NCBI RefSeq assembly: GCF_027497255.1
Contig: NZ_CP114903.1
Span: 5,704,001-5,768,000, forward strand
Origin: Micromonospora sp. WMMD882
GTDB taxonomy: Bacteria > Actinomycetota > Actinomycetes > Mycobacteriales > Micromonosporaceae
Length of the DNA stretch: 64,000 bases
Reading direction: 5' to 3'
Part shown: positions 26,437 to 34,238 of the stretch, one piece after another
Layout: each line of letters opens with the position of its first letter
Numbering within the stretch: position 1 is the stretch's first letter
The notes under the pieces: model-generated
Told to the model about the DNA's origin: nothing
Databases searched by the model: none
Seen by the model: only the letters and a program-made list of their open reading frames with translations
Translations under genes and position numbers: made by a program

Positions 26437-26442
26437 GCGTGC

Positions 26443-26479
26443 GGGAGGGTCCGCTCCGGTCCCCGGAGCGGACCCTCCC
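26443..26479. terminator. Bidirectional terminator between subtilase and dapD
   Basis: A perfect 17-bp stem (26443-26459 with 26463-26479) and a 3-base loop, beginning seven bases after the subtilase stop. The convergent dapD gene ends at 26495, so the hairpin can serve both. There is no T-tract. Confidence 0.85.
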
Positions 26480-26494
26480 CAGCCCCGGCCGAGG

Positions 26495-27454
26495 TCAGTC
26501 GTTGGCGTGCAGGGCGGCGTTCAGGGTGATGCCCTGACCGGCGCGCGGGCGGGCCTCCAGCGCGCCGGTGACCGAGTTGCGCCAGAACAGCAGCCCGGCG
26601 ACCCCGGACAGCTCGCGGGCCTTGACCGTCCGCCCGTCCGGCAGGGTGATCTTCGACGCGGCGGTGACGTAGCAGCCGGCCTCGACCAGGCAGTCGTCAC
26701 CGAGCGAGATGCCCACGCCGGCGTTCGCCCCGATCAGGCTGCGCTCGCCGATGCTGATCCTCTCGGTGCCGCCGCCGGAGAGGGTGCCCATGATCGACGC
26801 GCCGCCGCCGACGTCCGCGCCGTCCCCGACCACCACGCCCTGCGAGATCCGCCCCTCGACCATCGAGGCGCCGAGCGTGCCGGCGTTGTAGTTCACGAAC
26901 CCCTCGTGCATGACGGTGGTGCCGGCGGCGAGGTGCGCGCCCAGCCGCACCCGGTCGGCGTCGGCGATCCGCACCCCGGACGGCATGACGTAGTCGGTCA
27001 TCCGGGGGAACTTGTCCACCCCGTACACGGCGAGGTGGCGGCCGGCGGCCCGCTCGATCACCCGCAGCTCGTCCACCCGCTCCGGCGGGCACGGTCCGGC
27101 GGACGTCCAGGCCACGTTCGGCAGCTTGCCGAAGACGCCGTCGAGGTTCAGCTCGTTGGGCCGCGCCAGGCGGTGGGAGAGCAGATGCAGTCGCAGGTAC
27201 GCGTCGGCGGTGTCCTTGATCGGGTCGTCCAGCGAGCCGATCACGGTGACCACCTCGACCGTACGCAGACCGGGCAGGGCGCGATCACCGATCGCGCCGG
27301 GCGGCAGGTCCAGCACGTCCGCGTGTTCCTCGCCGGGGACCAGGGGCAGCTCGCCGAGGCCGAGTTTCCCGGTCGGGTACCAGGTGTCGAGCACCTGGTC
27401 ACCAGCGGTCACGGTGGCCAACCCGATGCCCCAGGCAGACTGTGCGGACGTCAC
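26495..27454 (-). CDS. dapD: Tetrahydrodipicolinate N-succinyltransferase DapD
   Basis: 319 aa, the length of the actinobacterial DapD type. The N-terminal domain is followed by a left-handed beta-helix (VRLGAHLAAGTTVMHEGFVN, SMVEGRISQGVVVGDGADVG, ISIGERSLIGANAGVGISLG). The MHEGFVNYNAGT and GISLGDDC motifs line the active site in the family. It makes N-succinyl-2-amino-6-oxopimelate from tetrahydrodipicolinate, the substrate of DapC. ATG at 27454. Divergent from dapE with an 80-base gap, the same arrangement as Rv1201c/Rv1202. Confidence 0.95.
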   Translation of the reverse strand: MTSAQSAWGIGLATVTAGDQVLDTWYPTGKLGLGELPLVPGEEHADVLDLPPGAIGDRALPGLRTVEVVTVIGSLDDPIKDTADAYLRLHLLSHRLARPNELNLDGVFGKLPNVAWTSAGPCPPERVDELRVIERAAGRHLAVYGVDKFPRMTDYVMPSGVRIADADRVRLGAHLAAGTTVMHEGFVNYNAGTLGASMVEGRISQGVVVGDGADVGGGASIMGTLSGGGTERISIGERSLIGANAGVGISLGDDCLVEAGCYVTAASKITLPDGRTVKARELSGVAGLLFWRNSVTGALEARPRAGQGITLNAALHAND

Positions 27455-27533
27455 GGTTTCACCCTTCGTTCACGATCACGGGACCGAACCGCTCACTCCC
27501 GGCCCCCCACGGCCTGACGGTACCGTGCGAATC

Positions 27534-28607
27534 ATGGAGAACCCGCTGACCCCCGAGGTCCTCGCCGATCCGGTGGCGTTGACCCGCGCCCTGGTAGACA
27601 TAGAATCCGTCTCCCTGAACGAGAAGGCGATCGCCGACTGCGTCGAGCAGGTGCTCCGGACGGTGCCCCACCTGAGCACCCACCGGTACGGCAACACGGT
27701 GATGGCCCGGACGGACCTCGGGCGCGCGCAGCGGGTGGTGCTCGCCGGGCACCTGGACACCGTCCCGCTCAACGACAACTTCCCGTCCAGCATGCGCGGC
27801 GACCTGATGTACGGCTGCGGCACCTCCGACATGAAGTCCGGCGTGGCGTACGCGCTGCACCTGGCGGTCACCCTGCCCGACCCCCGGTACGACGTCACGT
27901 ACTTCTTCTACGAGGGCGAGGAGATCGAGCAGAAGCACAACGGCCTGAACCTGGTGGCCGCGGCGTACCCGCAGTGGCTCCAGGCGGACTTCGCGGTGCT
28001 GCTGGAACCGACGTACGGCATCGTGGAGGCCGGCTGCCAGGGCACCATGCGGGCGGTCGTCACCACGGTCGGCGAGCGGGCCCACTCGGCCCGGTCCTGG
28101 CACGGGGTGAACGCCATCCACGGCGCGGGCGAGGTGCTGCGCCGGCTGGCCGGCTACGAGGCCCGGCGGGTCACCATCGACGGCTGTGCCTACCGGGAGG
28201 GGATGAACGCGGTCCGGATCCACGGTGGGGTGGCCGGGAACGTCGTCCCGGACCGCTGTGAGATCGAGGTCAACTACCGGTTCGCCCCGGACCGTGACCC
28301 GGCGGCGGCCGAGGCGCACCTGCGGGAGGTCTTCGACGGCTTCGCGGTGCAGGTGATCGACGTGGCGGCCGGGGCGGCGCCCGGCCTGGGCTCGCCGGCC
28401 GCGCAGGAGTTCCTGGCGGCGGTCGGCGCCGCGCCGATCGGCAAGCTGGGCTGGACGGACGTGGCCCGCTTCGCGGCGTTGGGGATCCCGGCGCTGAACT
28501 TCGGCCCCGGTGACCCGAACCTGGCGCACCACAAGGACGAGCACGTCGAGATCGGCAAGATCCGCGACGGGGCGGCGACCCTGCACCGCTGGCTGGCCGC
28601 CACCTGA
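27534..28607 (+). CDS. dapE: Succinyl-diaminopimelate desuccinylase DapE
   Basis: 357 aa. M20-type dizinc peptidase fold. GHLDTVP carries the first metal His and the catalytic Asp, GCGTSDMKSG the bridging Asp, FYEGEEIE the general base and metal Glu, and PNLAHHKDEHV a C-terminal metal His. It removes succinate from N-succinyl-LL-DAP. ATG at 27534, no strong SD visible. It forms a divergent pair with dapD. A 16-bp-stem hairpin follows 9 bases after the stop. Confidence 0.95.
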   Translation: MENPLTPEVLADPVALTRALVDIESVSLNEKAIADCVEQVLRTVPHLSTHRYGNTVMARTDLGRAQRVVLAGHLDTVPLNDNFPSSMRGDLMYGCGTSDMKSGVAYALHLAVTLPDPRYDVTYFFYEGEEIEQKHNGLNLVAAAYPQWLQADFAVLLEPTYGIVEAGCQGTMRAVVTTVGERAHSARSWHGVNAIHGAGEVLRRLAGYEARRVTIDGCAYREGMNAVRIHGGVAGNVVPDRCEIEVNYRFAPDRDPAAAEAHLREVFDGFAVQVIDVAAGAAPGLGSPAAQEFLAAVGAAPIGKLGWTDVARFAALGIPALNFGPGDPNLAHHKDEHVEIGKIRDGAATLHRWLAAT

Positions 28608-28616
28608 CCGACCGGG

Positions 28617-28652
28617 CCCGGGGTGACCAGGACGGCTCCTGGTCACCCCGGG
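28617..28652. terminator. Bidirectional terminator after dapE
   Basis: A perfect 16-bp stem (28617-28632 with 28637-28652) and loop CGGC. It is located between dapE and the convergent small gene at 28662-28826. Confidence 0.85.
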
Positions 28653-28661
28653 ACGGCCCGG

Positions 28662-28826
28662 TCAGCCGTTGCTCAGCACGGCCGCCTCGACCTCGGGCCG
28701 CGTCTCGGCCTCCGCGGCCGGCTCGGTCGGCTTCATCAGGCGGGCACGGCGGCGCTCGGCCACCACGTCCTGGATCCGCCGCTGCATCTGCCGCCGGATC
28801 CGGATCCTCTCGTTGTTACTGATCAC
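28662..28826 (-). CDS. 54-aa basic/charged small protein
   Basis: GTG start at 28826 (MISNNERIRIRRQM...), ending EAAVLSNG at 28662. The N-terminal half is rich in Arg and Gln and predicted helical (residues about 5-30); the C-terminal half is acidic and Ala-rich. A strong SD, GGGGGAGGAGC, lies just upstream (complement of 28829-28840), and a terminator follows. No known domain. Good RBS, normal codon use and a terminator support a real gene. Nucleic-acid binding is possible from the charge pattern but untested. Confidence 0.7.
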   Translation of the reverse strand: MISNNERIRIRRQMQRRIQDVVAERRRARLMKPTEPAAEAETRPEVEAAVLSNG

Positions 28827-29049
28827 GCTGCTCCTCCCCCGAAGGCGCGCCGGGGTGTCCCCGTGTGTGAATAGTAGGACGTGCGTGCGACCGTTTCAGT
28901 TGCCTTTCGCGATCAGCAGATCCCGACTCCGGTCGGCCGGGCGTGCCCAGCCGTCCCGGCGCCGGGACGTCAGCCGCGCCGGCACCGGGACGGCGGACCT
29001 CGCACGACCCTCCCGACCTGCGGTGCGACCCTCCACTACGGTGGCTGAC
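28827..29049. promoter_or_regulatory. Divergent promoter region of the 54-aa gene and the first LOG gene
   Basis: 223 bases with a less G+C-rich stretch at about 28860-28930 (AATAGTAGGACG and TTTCAGTTGCC). It must hold promoters for both divergent genes. No clear consensus pair or operator is recognised. Confidence 0.4.
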
Positions 29050-29979
29050 ATGAGTCAGAGCGACGGACGCGGCAACGGCCCGGGACAGGAACGGCACCGG
29101 GGCGCGGTCACGCTGCGCCGCAAGGCGCTGCCGAGCAGCACCGCCGACGAGCGGCTGCTCGACTCCCGTGGCCGGGCGGACTGGAAGACCAAGGACGCGT
29201 GGCGGGCGCTGCGGATCCTCTCCGAGTTCGTGGAGGGCTTCGACACCCTCGCCGACCTGCCGCCCGCGGTGAGCGTCTTCGGCTCGGCCCGCAGCCGACC
29301 GGACAGCCCCGAGTGCGCGCTGGCCGAACGGCTCGGGGCGGCCCTGGCCCGGGCCGGGTACGCGGTGATCACCGGGGGCGGGCCGGGGGTGATGGAGGCG
29401 GCGAACCGTGGGGCCAGCGAGGCCGGTGGGCTCTCCGTCGGCCTGGGCATCGAGCTTCCGTTCGAGCAGGGGCTCAACGACTTCGTCGATCTGGCCATCG
29501 ACTTCCGCTACTTCTTCGCCCGTAAGACGATGTTCGTCAAGTACGCCCAGGCGTTCGTGGTGCTGCCCGGCGGGTTCGGCACGATGGACGAGCTGTTCGA
29601 GGCGTTGACCCTGGTGCAGACCGGCAAGGTGACCCGGTTCCCGGTCGTGCTGATGGGCGTCGACTACTGGCGCGGGCTGCTCGACTGGCTGCGCGACACG
29701 ATGGCCGCCGAGGGCAAGATCGGCCCGGTGGACCTGGAGCTGATCTGCCTCACCGACGACGTGGACGCCGCCGTCCGGCACATCGTCGAGGCCGAGGCGC
29801 AGCTCTCCGGCGGGCAGGAGGAGGTACGCGAGGAGGCGGTCGCCCGGACCGCCGCCGACCAGCAGGCCGCCGCGCGGCAGGCCGAACAGCACGCCAGCGG
29901 GCAACAGGCCGGCGGGTCGCCGGGTGGCGGGCAACAGGCCGGCGGGTCGCCGGGTGGCGTCGAGCAGGGGGAGGGCTGA
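29050..29979 (+). CDS. TIGR00730/LOG-family protein, long form
   Basis: 309 aa. The LOG lysine-decarboxylase-like Rossmann fold occupies about residues 75-250, with the two signature motifs GGGPGVMEAANRGA and PGGFGTMDELFEAL. Characterised LOG proteins hydrolyse nucleoside monophosphates such as cytokinin ribotides to base plus ribose 5-phosphate. A 75-residue N-terminal extension and a Gln/Ala/Gly-rich tail with a 10-residue duplication distinguish it from the paralogue next door. ATG at 29050. It is four bases upstream of the second LOG gene. The position beside dapE matches Rv1205 near Rv1202. Confidence 0.88.
   Translation: MSQSDGRGNGPGQERHRGAVTLRRKALPSSTADERLLDSRGRADWKTKDAWRALRILSEFVEGFDTLADLPPAVSVFGSARSRPDSPECALAERLGAALARAGYAVITGGGPGVMEAANRGASEAGGLSVGLGIELPFEQGLNDFVDLAIDFRYFFARKTMFVKYAQAFVVLPGGFGTMDELFEALTLVQTGKVTRFPVVLMGVDYWRGLLDWLRDTMAAEGKIGPVDLELICLTDDVDAAVRHIVEAEAQLSGGQEEVREEAVARTAADQQAAARQAEQHASGQQAGGSPGGGQQAGGSPGGVEQGEG
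29899..29958 (+). repeat. 30-bp in-frame repeat, two copies, in the LOG tail
   Basis: Two adjacent 30-bp copies encode GQQAGGSPGG twice in the disordered C-terminal tail. The unit is ten codons. Confidence 0.85.
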
Positions 29980-29983
29980 CCGG

Positions 29984-30544
29984 ATGGCGGCGATCGGAGT
30001 GTTCTGCGCGTCCTCCCGTACCCTCGACCGGCGCTGGCTCGACCTCGCTTTCGACACCGGTCTGGAGCTGGCCCGACGTGGGCACACGCTGGTCAGCGGG
30101 GGCGGCTGCGTCGGCATGATGGGCGCGTTGGCGGACGGCGCGCGGGCCGGCGGTGGGCGTACCGTCGGGGTCATCCCGCAGGCCCTGGTCGACCTGGAGG
30201 TCGCCGACCTGTCCTCGGACGAGTTGCTGGTCACCGACTCCATGGCGGCCCGCAAGACGATCATGATCGACCGTTCGGACGCGTTCCTCACCCTGCCCGG
30301 TGGTCTCGGCACCCTGGACGAGCTGTTCGAGGTCTGGACCACCGCCACCCTGGCGATGCACGCCAAGCCCATGGTGCTGCTGGACGTGGACGGTTTCTAC
30401 CGTCCCCTGGTGGACTGGCTCACCGCCCTGACCGCCCAGCGGTTCATCAAACCCGCCGGCGAGGCCCTCCTCCAGATCGCCCCCACCCTCCCCGAGGCCC
30501 TGGACCTCCTCCAACCCACCCGCACCCCCGCGACGGAGAGTTGA
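29984..30544 (+). CDS. TIGR00730/LOG-family protein, short form
   Basis: 186 aa, close to the minimal LOG size. The N-terminus IGVFCASSRTLD is followed by SGGGCVGMMGALADGA and PGGLGTLDELFEVW, the family motifs; the first motif reads GGGCVGMMG rather than GGGxxGLMG. Expected to be a nucleoside 5'-monophosphate phosphoribohydrolase. ATG at 29984, four bases after the previous stop, so the two paralogues are one operon. They are only distantly alike, so not a recent duplication. Confidence 0.9.
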   Translation: MAAIGVFCASSRTLDRRWLDLAFDTGLELARRGHTLVSGGGCVGMMGALADGARAGGGRTVGVIPQALVDLEVADLSSDELLVTDSMAARKTIMIDRSDAFLTLPGGLGTLDELFEVWTTATLAMHAKPMVLLDVDGFYRPLVDWLTALTAQRFIKPAGEALLQIAPTLPEALDLLQPTRTPATES

Positions 30545-30599
30545 TCAAGAGCTGCTGGCCGGCGTTCCGACCCTGGAGCGCCAGAACCTTCTGATCGAC
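30540..30599 (+). repeat. Imperfect 19-bp inverted repeat after the LOG genes
   Basis: An arm at 30540-30558 (GTTGATCAAGAGCTGCTGG) and the imperfect reverse complement at 30581-30599 flank 22 bases. It overlaps the stop codon of the second LOG gene. It could act as a terminator or be a degenerate dispersed element. The 80 bases to the next gene hold only G-rich sequence. Confidence 0.45.
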
Positions 30600-30680
30600 T
30601 CGGCGGGGCGGGGAGCGGGCGGGTGGGGTGGATGTGGGTGGTGGGGGTGGGGTGTCCGGGGGGCGTGGTGTGATGGGGGG

Positions 30681-33600
30681 ATGCGGGCGTACCGGTTGGT
30701 GCGTCGGGTCGGTGGGTTGACCTCGGAGGACGGGGCGGACGCCGGGTCGGCGGTGGGGGGAGAGCGCGCGGCCGTGGGCGGCCCGGCGGCCGGTGGGCCG
30801 GCGGTGGGCGGCGCGGGGGCCGGTGGGCCGGCGGTGGGCGGCGCGGGGGCCGGTGGGCCGGCGGTGGGCGGCGCGGTGGCGGGTGGCGCGGACGCGCGGC
30901 AGGCGGAGGTGATCGCGCACACCGACGGGCCCATGCTGGTCCTGGGCGGGCCCGGCACCGGCAAGACCAGCACCCTCGTCGAGGCGGTCGCCGCCCGGGT
31001 CGCCGAAGGCGTCGATCCGGAGCACGTCCTGGTGCTCACGTTCGGTCGGCGGGCCGCCACCGCGCTCCGGCACCGGATCGAGGCGCGGATCGCCGTCGGT
31101 CGGCGCGTGGTCCGCGAGCCGCTGGTGCGGACCTTCCCCGCGTACGCCTTCGGTCTGCTCCGCCGCGCCGCCGCCGAACGGGGCGAGCCCAGCCCCCGCC
31201 TGCTCACCGGCCCGGAGCAGGATCTGATCATCCGTGAGCTGCTGGACGTGGTGGCCGACGGCCCCGAGACCGACCCGGTCGGCTGGCCGGAGGAGCTGTG
31301 GCCGGCGCTGCGCACCCGCGCCTTCGCCGGGCAGCTCCGCGACCTGCTGATGCGGGCCGCCGAGCGCGGGGTGGGGCCGGTGGAGCTGACCCGGCTCGGC
31401 GAGCGGCTGGGCCGCGCCGACTGGTCGGCCGCCGCGCGTTTCCTCCGCGAGTACGTCCAGGTGCTCGCGCTGCGGGACGTCAGCAACCGGGGCTCGGTCG
31501 CGTACGACCCCGCCGAGCTGGTCCGGGCCGCCACCGGGCTGCTGCTGGACGACCCGGAGCTGCTCGCCGCGGAACGCCGTCGACTCGCCCACGTCTACGT
31601 CGACGAGCTGGCCGACACCGACCCGGCCCAGCTCGAACTGCTGACCGTGCTGGCCGGTGGCGGCAGGTCCCTGGTCGCGTTCGCCGACCCCGACTCCTCC
31701 ACGTACGCCTTCCGGGGCACGGACCCGGCCGGCGTGACGACCTTCCCGCACCGGTTCCGGACCGCCTCCGGGGCGCCGGCGGCGCAGGTGGTGCTGACCA
31801 CGTCGTACCGGGCCGGGGCGGAGTTGCTGGCCGCGGCCGGCCGGCTCGGTCGACGGCTGCGCGGGCCGGTGACCCACCGCCGGCTGGAGCCGCTGCCGGA
31901 CGCCCCGCCCGGCGCCGTCGAGGTGCGCGTGTTCCGTTCGGCGACCAGCGAGTCCGCGTACCTGGCGCACACGCTGCGCCAGGCGCACCTGCTCGACGGG
32001 GTGCCCTGGTCGCGGATGGCGGTGCTGGTCCGGTCCACCACCCGGCAACTGCCCACCCTGCGCCGGGCGCTGCACACGGCCGGGGTGCCGACCGTGGTGC
32101 ACGGCGAGGACCTGCCGCTGCACCTGCAACCGGCGGTCGCCCCGCTGCTGCTCCTGCTGCGTTGCGCGCTCGAACCGGCCCGGCTGGACGAGGAGGCCGC
32201 GGTCGCGTTGCTGCACTCCCCGTTGGGCGGGGCCGATCCGCTGGCCGAGCGGCGGCTGCGCCAGGGGCTGCGGGCGCTCGCCCTGACCGCCGGGGACCGA
32301 CGCCCCTCCGGCGAGCTGCTGGTGGACGCGTTACGGGACCCGGCCGTCCTGGCCGGGATCGACCGGCGCTGGGCCGAGCCGGCCCGGACGGTGGCCGGTC
32401 TGCTCGCCACCGCCCGGGAGTCGGCCGCCCGGCCGGCGGCCACGGCCGAGGACGTGCTGTGGGCGGTGTGGCAGGCCAGCGGGCTGGCCGAGCGCTGGTC
32501 GGAGGCGGTGCGGGGGCGGGCCGACGTCGGCGAGGGGGAGCGTGCGCGCCGGTGGCGGGTGGACGCCGCCGACCGTGACCTGGACGCGGTGCTGGTGCTC
32601 TTCGACGCCGCGGCCCGGTTCGTGGACCGCCTGCCGGGCGCGCGTACCGAGGTCTTCCTCGACCACGTCCTCGGGCAGGACCTGCCGGCCGACACGATCG
32701 CGCCCAGCGCCGACCGGGGTGAGGCGGTCCGGCTGCTCACCGCGCACGCCGCCAAGGGGCTCGAATGGGACGTGGTGGCGGTCGTCGGGGTGCAGGAGGG
32801 CGTCTGGCCGGACCTGCGGCTGCGGGGCAGCCTGCTCGGCTCCGAACGGCTGGTGGACGTGCTGGCCGGCCGGGGCGACGGCGCCGGGGTCACCGCCGCC
32901 CTGGTCGGGCAGACGTCGGCGCTGCTCGACGAGGAGCGCCGGCTCTGCTACGTGGCGGTCACCCGGGCCCGACGCCGACTGCTGGTCAGCGCGGTCGCCT
33001 CGGCGTCGGTGGGCGGCGACGACCACGAGGAGCAGCCCAGCCGCTTCCTGCACGAGCTCGCCCCCACCGAGCCGCCGAGGGGGGACGGCGGCGCCCCGGA
33101 CGGCGGCGCCCCGGACGGCGGCCCCACGTCGGGTGACGGCGGTCCGGGCGGTGGTGGTCGTACCCAGCCCGCGGGCGGGCCGTCGGGCGGAGAGGGGACG
33201 TCGGGCGGGGGGCGGATGGCGGAGCTGCCGGTGGGGCGTCCGCCCCGGGCGTTGACGTTGCCGGCCCTGGTGGCGGAGCTGCGTACCGCGGTGGCCGACC
33301 CGGCGGTCCCGACCGCCCGGCGGCGCGCGGCGGCGGCCGAGCTGGCCCGGCTGGCCGCCGCCGGGGTGCCCGGCGCGCACCCCGACGACTGGTGGGGGCT
33401 GCGCGGCCTCTCCGACGACCGGCCGCTCGTCGACGACGGCGAACCGGTCCGGGTGACCCCGTCGGCGATGGACAGCGCCCTGCGGTGCAGCCTGCGCTGG
33501 CTGCTGGAACGGCACGGCGGCAGCGCGCCGGCCAGCGCCGCCCAGGGCGTCGGCAACCTGGTGCACGCCGCCGCGATGCTCGCCGAGGACGCCAGCGCCG

Positions 33601-34238
33601 ACCGGTCGAAGCTGCTGGAGTACGTCAACGCGCGGTTCGACGCGATCGAGTTGGCCGCCCGGTGGATGGCCGGGCCGGAGCAGGCCCGCGCCGAGGCGAT
33701 GGTGGACAAGCTGCTGCGCTGGTTGGCCGGCAACCCGCGTCGACTGCTCGCCATCGAGCACGAGTTCGCCGTCCGGCTGGACGACCCGGACCGTCCCGTC
33801 GACCTGGTCGGCCGGGTGGACCGGCTGGAGGTCGACGCGGACGGCCGGCTGGTGGTGGTCGACCTGAAGACCGGCCGGTCCACCGCGGTCGGCCGGGAGC
33901 TGGCCGAGCATCCGCAGTTGGGCGCGTACCAGGCGGCCGTCGAGGCGGGGGCGTTCGGCGAGCACGGCGACGCCTCCGGCGGGGCCGCCCTGGTGCAGCT
34001 CGGCACCACCGCGAAGGAGGCCCGGGAGCAGACCCAGCCGCCGGTGGGCGAGGGGCCGGCGGCCGGGTGGGCGACCGCGCTGGTCCGACGTACCGCCGAT
34101 ACGATGGCCGCCGCCACCTTCGCCGCCGTGGCCAACTCGCGGTGCCGGGTCTGCCCGGTCCAGACGAGTTGTCCGGTGTCCGGCAAGGGGCGGCAGGTCG
34201 TCGAACCGCCGACCCCCCGGCCGCCGGAGGAACAGTGA
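30681..34238 (+). CDS. adnA: AdnA-like subunit of the AdnAB helicase-nuclease
   Basis: 1185 aa. UvrD-like motor domain with Walker A GGPGTGKTS and a motif II variant VDELADTD. Motif III is degenerate (DPDSSTYAFRG, where active helicases have DxxQSIYxFRGA). The C-terminal RecB-like nuclease has VVVDLKTGRST and the iron-sulphur-type cysteines LRCSLRW and SRCRVCPVQTSCP. With AdnB it resects double-strand breaks. ATG at 30681. Residues about 35-66 are a Gly/Ala/Pro repeat encoded by three 30-bp units ahead of the helicase core. The stop overlaps the adnB GTG. Confidence 0.9.
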   Translation: MRAYRLVRRVGGLTSEDGADAGSAVGGERAAVGGPAAGGPAVGGAGAGGPAVGGAGAGGPAVGGAVAGGADARQAEVIAHTDGPMLVLGGPGTGKTSTLVEAVAARVAEGVDPEHVLVLTFGRRAATALRHRIEARIAVGRRVVREPLVRTFPAYAFGLLRRAAAERGEPSPRLLTGPEQDLIIRELLDVVADGPETDPVGWPEELWPALRTRAFAGQLRDLLMRAAERGVGPVELTRLGERLGRADWSAAARFLREYVQVLALRDVSNRGSVAYDPAELVRAATGLLLDDPELLAAERRRLAHVYVDELADTDPAQLELLTVLAGGGRSLVAFADPDSSTYAFRGTDPAGVTTFPHRFRTASGAPAAQVVLTTSYRAGAELLAAAGRLGRRLRGPVTHRRLEPLPDAPPGAVEVRVFRSATSESAYLAHTLRQAHLLDGVPWSRMAVLVRSTTRQLPTLRRALHTAGVPTVVHGEDLPLHLQPAVAPLLLLLRCALEPARLDEEAAVALLHSPLGGADPLAERRLRQGLRALALTAGDRRPSGELLVDALRDPAVLAGIDRRWAEPARTVAGLLATARESAARPAATAEDVLWAVWQASGLAERWSEAVRGRADVGEGERARRWRVDAADRDLDAVLVLFDAAARFVDRLPGARTEVFLDHVLGQDLPADTIAPSADRGEAVRLLTAHAAKGLEWDVVAVVGVQEGVWPDLRLRGSLLGSERLVDVLAGRGDGAGVTAALVGQTSALLDEERRLCYVAVTRARRRLLVSAVASASVGGDDHEEQPSRFLHELAPTEPPRGDGGAPDGGAPDGGPTSGDGGPGGGGRTQPAGGPSGGEGTSGGGRMAELPVGRPPRALTLPALVAELRTAVADPAVPTARRRAAAAELARLAAAGVPGAHPDDWWGLRGLSDDRPLVDDGEPVRVTPSAMDSALRCSLRWLLERHGGSAPASAAQGVGNLVHAAAMLAEDASADRSKLLEYVNARFDAIELAARWMAGPEQARAEAMVDKLLRWLAGNPRRLLAIEHEFAVRLDDPDRPVDLVGRVDRLEVDADGRLVVVDLKTGRSTAVGRELAEHPQLGAYQAAVEAGAFGEHGDASGGAALVQLGTTAKEAREQTQPPVGEGPAAGWATALVRRTADTMAAATFAAVANSRCRVCPVQTSCPVSGKGRQVVEPPTPRPPEEQ
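30791..30880 (+). repeat. 30-bp in-frame repeat, three copies, in the AdnA N-terminus
   Basis: Units 30791-30820, 30821-30850 and 30851-30880 encode repeated GGPAVGGAGA-type peptides just before the helicase core. The frame is preserved. Confidence 0.9.
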
